Below, piece after piece: positions 11,901 through 20,900 of a DNA stretch of 23,520 nt. Numbering within the stretch: the first letter of the stretch is position 1; the number at the start of each line of letters is the position of its first letter. Position numbers and translations under genes: made by a program. The notes under the pieces were generated by a model. That model was not told where the DNA came from, did no database searches, and saw only the letters and a list, made by a program, of their open reading frames with translations. This DNA comes from Ophiothrix spiculata (lineage: Eukaryota > Echinodermata > Ophiuroidea > Amphilepidida > Ophiotrichidae). The stretch lies in assembly GCA_000969725.1 (NCBI GenBank), contig JXSR01S007565.1. One strand, written 5' to 3'.

Positions 11901-14900
11901 TATAAATTCCCCGAGCGTAAATCTGGTTGTCGCCACTGACTTTCATATTTGTCAAAACTTGAGCTATGAGATTTTCAATTAATGTTTTTAATTACTTCTG
12001 TTTTTCAAATAATCGGGAAATTTTCAGGATTTCATATTTTTACTATATAGTTTGAAAATATTAAAAATTATATACATTTTTTTGAAATGGGCCAAAAATA
12101 CAAGGCATTTCGCCCAGCTGTAGTGTGAGAATACATTGACCATCTCTATATAGAAGTATTAATTTTGAGTTAGACCTGGTCTAACTTTAAACCTAGTCTA
12201 AATCTTTAATCTCTTTTGTGCATACGGGCCTTAGTTTTGGTTTGTATATTCTTGTCATGACTGATGACATATCATGGCATCACAGATGACAGATATTCGG
12301 CATTACACACTTTGTCTGTATGTCTACATAAAATAAATTATTTTGTAACCTTTCATAGCTCATGCACAGAGCCCATGCAGTTAATTGGACAGTTGGAGTG
12401 AATTGCTTATAGGTGGCGCTGCGAAGCCACAGCCTCGATTAGTTACTATACTCTATAAATCTTGTAACCTTGATTCAAGGCATTTATTATCTGTTTTCAG
12501 TTATTCATATCCCATTCTAAAATCCCCATACATATCTTGTCCTTAAACGACTTTTGTAATTTTGTACCAAATTTACCACCTAGCACCTGTCTTCAAATAT
12601 CACCCTGTCAAAGTAGTCACAACTTTCCTACTTGCATAAGTGATACTGAACTTGTACTGACCTGTTGGACATTAAGGGAATGACTCATTCCCAGAGTTAT
12701 TATGGTTTTGGAAGGAATACAGGATGTTTTGATGCTTGTGTTATTTGATAGACAATCTGACAACATCATGCACTTTGTTGGGTTGTAGATGGGTGGGTCA
12801 TGGCCAATGTAACCATATCATGTTACTTTGGTTTATTTAAGGGTCCATATTTGAATACTTGCATATCAAACTTTGGGTGTGTAGATTTTTTATTGTTGTT
12901 GATTGTGAAACAAGTGAAAAGAAACAAATGGAAGCCATTTACAGTGTTTTATCAAACTGATCAAATAATGACAAAGAAAGGGACAGAAGTGGAATATTTT
13001 GATCAAACACTTGGAATATCAAGTATAAATCTTGAAGTATGCAACAAGCAGCCTAATAACGCACATACACCAATATGAGCAAACATGGAAATTAATTAGT
13101 TTGGACTTTTCAAATCATAACTATGTACCCAATCAAGTTGAGTATTCAAATAAACTTATATTCAAGATGTATCCATGTAGAAGTAACAAAATTAACCCAC
13201 AAGAATACCAAAATATGAAAGATTCATGTTGAAAGATTCATGTACCAAATGTATCAATATGCAGTGATTTGGTCTTAATCAATCCTAATCAATCATTGCT
13301 AGTCTCTTACACAATGCAAAACCACAACTTCACAATGTTGTAGAATACAAGGGATATGCTATGGATCCTGTAACAGAGTCTGATTGCTTGTTGCATACTT
13401 CAAGGTTTATAGAGTATCAGTTGGTTTGACCATTTTATTTGATCACTGGAATTACTAGACAGAGTGATGGTTGATCAGTGGTGGGGGTTAGTTGAGGGAT
13501 CTAGGCAAGATCTAAAGCTTTCAGTGAAAGTTGTCCTATGTTCTTAATTAAAGGAACTGGCCTAGATTCTTCCCACTAATTTTTATCTATATATTTTTTT
13601 ACATGAATCGGTAGAACATGTTTATAGTAATATAACCTACAAGTAGTTTTCCATGATTTTGAGGAATATTGGTGAAAATTGCTATTCTTTACCTGCTTTA
13701 ATTTTTTTCGCCGGCGTAAAAAAAAAAAACGATGTAAAAACAGTGTTTCTAGTTTCAAAATTTAAAAAGATTTTGTTTCTACACATGTGATGGGTAAACA
13801 AATTATTTTTGATGGAATTGTTTCTCTTTTAATATATATTACATACATTATCTCTAAGAGCTTTGTTTGATTTTTCATCTGGTAAATCCAGATCTGAGGT
13901 ACAAATTTAGGATTCACAAAACACAAGATAGTCACACCACCATCAAAGAATAATATATTGCAAATTAGTTATCTCTCACTTTGAAGCATTTCTGGGCAAA
14001 TTTTGTACTATTTTTAGATATTATCTCACTTTTAAGCTTTATTTAGAGCATTACCATATTTTTTAAATTCTAAGTGGAATCTAGGCTAGTCCAATTACGG
14101 TCTATGATTAAAGATGAAATTTCAAAGAAATGAATATTCAGGAAAGTTCTCTAATGTTATTCTTTGCAGGTTTACAAAAGCTTCTGACATCTCTGGTAGC
14201 TCAAGAATTGAAGTCTTTACCAAGAGGGATTCACAAGACAGCCATGCAGAGCCAAAACAAAATAGCTAGTCAGGATAAAGCCTTGAGTAATATCCCCAAT
14301 ATGTTACTGACCAAGTATGAGAAGAACAAACAACCTGGGCTTAAGGCTGCTTTAACAGGTAAGGCCTAAAAAAAAATGTGTTTGTTTGCCCTCCGCGACC
14401 GACACAAAAAATGCCAAAAATTTGGGTCGCGATTTTATATTAGGTGTTTTTTTTTCCAAACATGTAAAATATGAAAACTCAATATTTTCAATGGAAAACA
14501 TAAAATTTAGCAGTATAAAGTCACATTTAGTAGTATAAAATGCATATTTCCTCTAAATAATGACCCACAATATTTGATTTAAGCCCTGCATTGCTTAGTA
14601 TTTACGATAAAATCCATGGAATGACAACATATGTGTAGAGTAAAAAAAAAAAAAAAAAAAAAAAAGATCAACTGACCGACCGACCCAAAATTTCAATTTT
14701 TCCACTGGAGGGCAAACAAACAATATTTTTTTTTTGGCCTAAGTCAGTAAAAGACATTTTCAGAACACGACGTTTCGAAAATCCCGAAGCCGATTTTACA
14801 CTTTCCGACTCACTAACACAATACCCAGAATGTTATGTCCACGTTCATGTTAAATGACTGCGTATAGATTCGAACTTGTAATTAGGGTTAGCACTAACAA

Positions 14901-17900
14901 GTCACTTTTAGTGTAATCGCCCTGATGTGACTTGAAATCTTAAGCTGAATCATCCGATTTCAATTGAAAATTGCACTCTTTGTGTCGGTACAACCAGCCA
15001 AAAGTTGTTCAGAATTAGTGCATCTAAAAATGTATGGGTCTGGTTATATTTATTTTTCACTTTTATTGCACTGAAAATGCGAGAGATTTTTTTGAAAATT
15101 TTGTTGACAAAATCATGCATACTATAATGAGCTTGCACGTGATTGGTTGAAAAAATGTTCATGTGATCTACGTATGGGAGATTTCCGAATGGATTTTGAA
15201 AAGGTCTATTAGTAAATTGTATGTCAATTCTTTGTATTTGTTTCAGATTAATAAGGATAGTATACGATAACCCTTTCCATGCTAACGAAATATGACACAG
15301 GCCTGCAAGTCGCCTTTTTAGTCATTCAGGTCACCTTCAGGTTTCCATTTTAATCATTATTTAGAATTGATGATTTATGGAGTTGAAAAGGCACAGACCT
15401 ATCAGCACTTATAAGTTGTGATATTCCAGATCCCCCAATGTGCTCGGGTCAACGAGGCAAGTGTGATAAAGTGATTTCCCCAGTTCACAACATGTTGACA
15501 CAAGCGGGGGCTTGAACACACAACATTAATTTGTTTATTTGTCATACACAAGAATACCATACTCTAGATCGAATCTAAGTATTATCCTTACTGTATTACT
15601 CACTATGAATTAGCAGCCAGTCCTTTTTTGAAAGCTAGGCTTTAATTTGTTGTTATTTTTCAGAAGTGTTGTGGTAGGTAATAAATCACGTTTATTTTTG
15701 CAAAATCCTGCGAGGATGTGGCCCAAGTGGGTTTTGAAAATATGCAAACGCTTCGGATGTAGAGGGGTTTTTTTTTTTGCAAATGTGACTGGGAATTCAA
15801 TCATGGAAAATATTAGATCGTCATTTTCAACAATATAAAATTGTGCATGCAATTTACTGTTGTCTTTTTAATTTTTTTTTTTACTGTTGTCTGCAGGTGG
15901 TTTGCTGTATTGCTATGAACCTAAGCTTGATGTTGGTCGTGATGGACGCATGGCTAGGCGTCATCTAGTGAGTCGTGGCAGAGCCTATCAACAGATGATG
16001 GTCACTCTTGTTAACGAGGTGAGATATTGATTGCTCTAAGCTTGATGTTGGTCGTGATGGACGCATGGCTAGGCGTCATCTAGTGAGTCGTGCCAGAGCC
16101 TAACAACAGATGATGGTCACTCTTGTTAACGAGGTGAGATATTGATTGCTCTAAGCTTGATGTTGGTCGTGTTGGACGCATGGCTAGTTGTCATCTAGTG
16201 AGTCGTGGCAGAGCCTACCAACAGATGATGGTCACTCCTGTTAACGAGGTGAGATATATTGATTGCTCTAAGCTTGATGTTTGTCGTGATGGACGCATGG
16301 CTAGGCGTCATCTTGTGAGTCGTGGCAGAGCCTACCAACAGATGATGGTCACTCTTGTTAACGAGGTGAGATATTGATTGCTCTAAGCTTGATGTTGGTT
16401 GTAATGAACGCATGGCTAGGCGTCATCTAGTGAGTCGTGGCAGAGCCTACCAACAGATGATGGTCACTCTTGTTAACGAGGTGAGATATTGATTGCTGTA
16501 AGCTTGATGTTGGTCATAATGGACGCATAGCTAGGCGTCGTCTAGTGAGTCATGGCAGAGCCTACCAACAGATGATGGTCACTCTTGTTAACGAGGTAAG
16601 ATATATTGATTGCTCTAAGCTTGATGTTGGTCATAATGGACGCATGGCTAGGCGTCGTCTAGTGAGTCTGGGCAGAGCCTACCAACAGATGATGGTCACT
16701 CTTGTTAACGAGGTGAGATATTGATTGCCCAAAGCTTGATGTTGGTCTTGATGGACGCATGGCTAGGCATCATCTAGTAAGTCGTGGCAGAGCCTACCAA
16801 CAGATGATGGTCTTTCTTGTTAAAGAGGTGAGATATTGATTGCTCTAAGCTTGATGTTGGTTGTAATGGACGCATGGCTAGGCATCATCTAGTGAGTCGT
16901 GGCAGAGCCTACCAACAGATGATGGTCACTGTTGTTAACGAGGTGAGATATTGTTTGCTCTAAGCTTGATGTTGGTCGTGATGGACGCATGGCTAGGTGT
17001 TATCTAGTGAGTCATGGCATGGCCTACAAACAGATGATGGTCACTCTTGTTAACGAGGTGAGATATTTATTGCTCTAAGCTTGACGTTGGTCATGATGGA
17101 CGCATGGCTATGCGTCATCTAGTGAGTCGTGGCAGAGCCTACCATCAGATGATGGTCACTCTTGTTAACGAGGTGAGATCTTGATAACTCTATCTATCCA
17201 AGCTGAAAGTTATGCATCAGCTCAAACTGAAGGTGCTTGCTTGCTTGCGGAAGGTCCCGTGTTTGAACCCAACTGCTGTGGTACCAAAACTTGAGTGTGC
17301 TTTAAATTCCATTGGACAAGGAACTAGTTGCTAATTGTCCTGTAGAAACCCCTTCGAAGCTTAGGGATCGATGGTGCATATGAGGGCTGATCAAGAGTTC
17401 AGTGCCCCTAGAGGTTGCCACAGAACCTGAAATGATGCTTGTTGTGGAATGGAGCTTACTTGGGCCACAGTGGTCAGCAAACACCTGTAAAGTGTGCTTA
17501 GGCCATGTGAAATTACAAATCAGGGAGGCCTAGAGCACTATAAATCCTGGGGGGGGCACTCAACTTTGAAAGTGGTAGGTATGTCAGGCGCGAAGCGCCG
17601 AAATTGGGGTCTGGTGAACTGATTTTCTGTAAAAAATTGACCTTTAAAACCGATTTTTGGGGTCTAGTGAACTGAAATTTTGGCCAAAAATAGCCTTCTG
17701 AGCTTAAAATTTCGCAATTTTTGCAGTCAGAGCTAAAATTTTGTAATTTTTCTCAAAAATGGGGTCAAAAGAACTGAATCATGCTGAAAATGGGGATCTA
17801 GTGAGCGGCCTGGCGGCCTGAAAAAGGGGGTCTTGACCGCCAGACATATATACCCTGCCCACATATGTGAGTGCCCCCCCCGGGTATAAATCCCTGTATT

Positions 17901-20900
17901 TTTATGCATGTTATACTTAATCAGACTGTTATTAAGACTCTTAAGACTATTGATGTCTCATAGCAGACGTAGCTTCTTTACCAAATGATTTGTTATTTCT
18001 ATTTGTCGTTTTCCTCTAACCAAGGTCACCTGCCAACCAGCTGAATGGTATAGAATTCTACAAAACCCTTATGGATGGACATCGTACATGGAGCGTACCT
18101 ACAAGGCCCTGCTAGAAGTAAGATACATAGGCAAAATGAGGACCAGCTCCCTTTTTTAAACTCTGGTAACCAAAGATAGTCATGATTGAATAATTAAGTT
18201 CATCAGGAACGGTAGATAAAATGTTTATAAAGTTCATTACTCTGATGAGTTTCTGGCAACATTAAGAAATCAACTGGCAACACTGCGGTTTCTAAGGGAA
18301 CTAGAATCAGTGGTAGTCAACACCAGCCATACGCTGGTCCCCGGCCTCTTATGTCTTCAACAACTCCACACTGACATAAGACGCAGGTATCCACTAATGA
18401 ATCTAAGCACTCGATTGGCCCGTGCTCTGAAGGCATTTGTTTTCTGCGTCAAACACACAACATGCGTGACGCATTGGTGATTGCGCGAATGCTTGTAACG
18501 CGGGGCGCCATGCAGAGGTCGCGCATGTAAACATCGCCATTTTGTCAACCTCTTCACCATGCAAAGCCTTCCAATCACGAACGTTTGCCATGTAGTTTGA
18601 TAGGGTGAGTGAGCTGTCAAGTTGTGTAATTCTACTGGTCAAAATTTTGACTAATTTTGATCAGCCAATACCTGCGGTGATGGGCAGTCTGAACCATATA
18701 GTGAAGCGCCCACATCGAGGGTACCAGCATACACCAGCCACTCATCTAGCTTTGATAAGGATGGTAGCCTCCATCGAAACGTTCACAGTATCTCATTTTA
18801 CTATACTCTATATCAACCTTGAAGTATGCAACAAGCAATCAGACTCTGTTACGAGATGCACAGCATATCACTTGTATCCTACAACATTGTGAACTGGTGG
18901 TTTTGTATTGTGTAAGAGACTAGTAATGATTGATTAGGATTAATTTTGATCAAATCACTGCATATCAATACAATTGGCACATGAATCTTTCACATATTTT
19001 TGGTTAATTTTGTTGCTACCTCGTGGACAAATCTTGAATATAAGTACATTTGAATATTCAACATGATTGGATTCATTGTTATTACTTGAAAAGTACGACT
19101 AATTTATTTCCGCGTATGGTCATATTGGTTTTTGTGCGTTAGTCGGCTGCTTGTTGCATACTTCAAGATTATACTTGGATCAGATTGATGAACTTTATAA
19201 ACAAAGATACCAATTTTCAAAAAAGAGCCCATCCATTAACCCAAATCATACTTGCCAACTGTCCCTCTTTTGAAGGGATATCCCTCTTTTGACCTTAACT
19301 AAATGCCGTGATTTTAGTAGATGTCCCTCTTTTTGAAAATATCTCTACATAGTTATGTATAGGAAATTCAGAAATGTCCCTCTTTTTAAACATTTTCTCT
19401 CATTTGTCCCTCTTTCTGAAATTAGAATGTTGGCAAGTATGCCAAATGTTTTCAAAAAAATGGAATTTGTTTTGCCCCAAATATTTGTGCTATTTTGACT
19501 TTTTCAAGGATTTTAAAAAGAAATGCCTGAATTTGTGCCTTTTTGCATAACATTTGGAAAATATTGAAAGTTTGAAGAAAGTGGAAAATCCCTCAAAATT
19601 GTCTGTCATTTGTCAGTGGCTCTTGAAATGGTTCTTCAGGTGACACCGTTATCTGAAGAACCATTTTAAGAGCCACTGATCAAAGACTGGTCATTCCACA
19701 GTATACAGATACGATTTCTTGCGCTCACAAGACGATTTAAAAAACCTAGCTAATTACTTGTTTTCTCAGGGACGAGATGCCGAACTTGAAATGCAGCAGA
19801 GCCATGGACACATATCTGGTAAACCGGATGAGTTTGAGAGCAAACTCAATGCAGTGTGGTTATGGGCTAGGGATAAGTTAACAGATCAACTCAAATCTGC
19901 TGCAAAGTAAGTGTCCATGTGTCTTTATAATTATTTATAGATTAATAACTGCGTATTACTTGATGTGAGTGAAATTGTACAAAATAATGCACCTCCTGCT
20001 GAAGTTTGAGTTGTTGGGGCTCATGAGGTGAATAGCTGTTTGAGTTCGACAACTACTGACTTCAGAAAGATGCAACTACCGACTTCAGCAAGGTGCATTA
20101 TTAAGAAATTGAAATTCACAATCAGAGAAAGATTTTTTAATTATTTTGATCCACATATACTTTAGGCCCATCCAAAATTTTAGGTTAAGGGTTCGGGTTA
20201 GGGTATGTGTAGGGTCCGGTCATGGGTCAAGTTTTTGATGGGACCTATAATAGTCAGGGCCGTACGAAGGCATGTAAGCCAAGTGGGGCAAACACATTTA
20301 TCGTCCCAAAATTCATGTTTCGTCTGATGTATATACCGTCAATTTGTTATGCGCGCGTAGCTCACACAAATTTTGCTATTTTTAACAAAAAATCGATATT
20401 ATTGATATTTGTGCTAAAATTGGCTTATTGTGACTAAAAATTATCAGGACAGTAAGTGGTAAAATATTGTCCCGATATTTTAATATTTGTCCCGTCAGCG
20501 TCCCGCTTTTTCGAGCCCGGGAGGGGGGGTGGTGTGGTGTGGTGGGGGGCGGCAAGTGCCCCCCTGCCCCCGTTTCGTACGGCCCTGCCTAAAGTATACT
20601 TTTTCTTGGTTTTTATTACAACAGAGGTGAACCTTCAGCTCAAGGTAACTCCATCTTGGCTCTCAGTGGTTTAGCTTTAGTGTCTACTCACCATTCACTT
20701 AGCCTTGGACAAACAGCAGATGAGAGCCAGCAAAAAGCTAGTGAACACACAGGTCAAAACAAGTGGTTTATGGTGGTTGTGGAGACATTGTTATCGATCG
20801 TTAATGGCCGCTATAAACCAAAGGGAAGAGTATTCAATTGGTGTCACCAGGTTAGTGAACATGTATAATTGGTTTATAAGCTGTCATGATTGGTACAACA

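Larger units (their letters stand above)
9986..12230. mobile_element. Large non-autonomous Harbinger-like element, about 2.2 kb
   Basis: Long imperfect inverted termini are visible. The left runs AGG-TATGCACAAACGAGATT then TTTAAAGTTAGACC. The complement of the right runs GGCCCGTATGCACAAAAGAG then TTTAAAGTTAGACC. About 58 bp can be paired with scattered mismatches. TTA abuts both ends (9983-9985, 12231-12233), fitting a TWA duplication. The interior is AT-rich with no frame above 80 residues and no recognisable transposase. A nested inverted repeat (10069-10491) and a 50-N gap lie inside, and the real length is shorter if the gap-flanking duplication is an artefact. Confidence 0.7.
9557..14169 (+). 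other. FOCAD: Intron 4 of the window (4613 bp)
   Basis: It holds a 2.2-kb Harbinger-like element (9986-12230) with a sequencing gap and one copy of a 0.35-kb MITE (13031-13404). The flanks 9557-9985, 12234-13020 and 13412-14160 are AT-rich without recognised genes or repeats. The acceptor is TTATTCTTTGCAG. Confidence 0.85.
14359..15896 (+). other. FOCAD: Intron 5 of the window (1538 bp)
   Basis: The intron opens with a MITE inserted within the donor (14363-14739), which contains a run of about 24 A near 14642. A SINE-like fragment in reverse orientation lies at about 15424-15518. The segment TTACTGTTGTCT is duplicated just before the acceptor (about 15854 and 15882), so the polypyrimidine region appears twice, ending in GTTGTCTGCAG. 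14743-15420 holds nothing recognised. Confidence 0.8.
16019..18024 (+). other. FOCAD: Intron 6 of the window (2006 bp)
   Basis: Starting at the first donor, it contains ten further tandem units (to 17172), a tRNA-derived SINE (17221-17547) and a G-capped MITE in its tail (17548-17884). The last 140 bp before the GTTTTCCTCTAACCAAG acceptor hold nothing recognised. Confidence 0.85.
18118..19769 (+). other. FOCAD: Intron 7 of the window (1652 bp)
   Basis: The intron contains a dispersed repeat (18408-18730), MITE M1 copy B (18818-19167), a CATACTTGCCAAC-ended MITE (19247-19441) and a 67-nt hairpin (19613-19679). It ends in TTACTTGTTTTCTCAG. 18118-18400 holds nothing recognised. Confidence 0.85.
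19907..20624 (+). other. FOCAD: Intron 8 of the window (718 bp)
   Basis: It is occupied by a 120-bp foldback (19983-20102) and a hAT-like MITE (20255-20587). Outside the latter, ATATACTTTAGGC (about 20154) and GCCTAAAGTATAC (about 20587) are inverted copies. The acceptor is GGTTTTTATTACAACAG. Confidence 0.85.

Noticed and set aside
16180-16413. Open frames of 65-72 codons on both strands as separate genes
   Set aside because: They lie wholly within tandem array units 3-5 and exist because the 117-bp unit lacks the stop; the sense frame is a copy of exon 6.
15897-17172. CRISPR-like array because of regular 115-bp spacing
   Set aside because: The whole unit is repeated with no unique spacers, lies in an animal intron and derives from the adjacent exon.
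19702-19769. Upstream extension of exon 8 through an open frame (TTCTTGCGCTCACAAGAC...) using the AG at 19701 or 19708
   Set aside because: Those acceptors leave two or one extra base and break the frame with exon 7, which ends in phase 0. TTGTTTTCTCAG at 19769 is a better acceptor and restores the focadhesin order.
20180-20200. Short TTAGGG-like words (GGGTTCGGGTTAGGG) as an interstitial telomere repeat
   Set aside because: Only about two imperfect units; too short to distinguish from chance.
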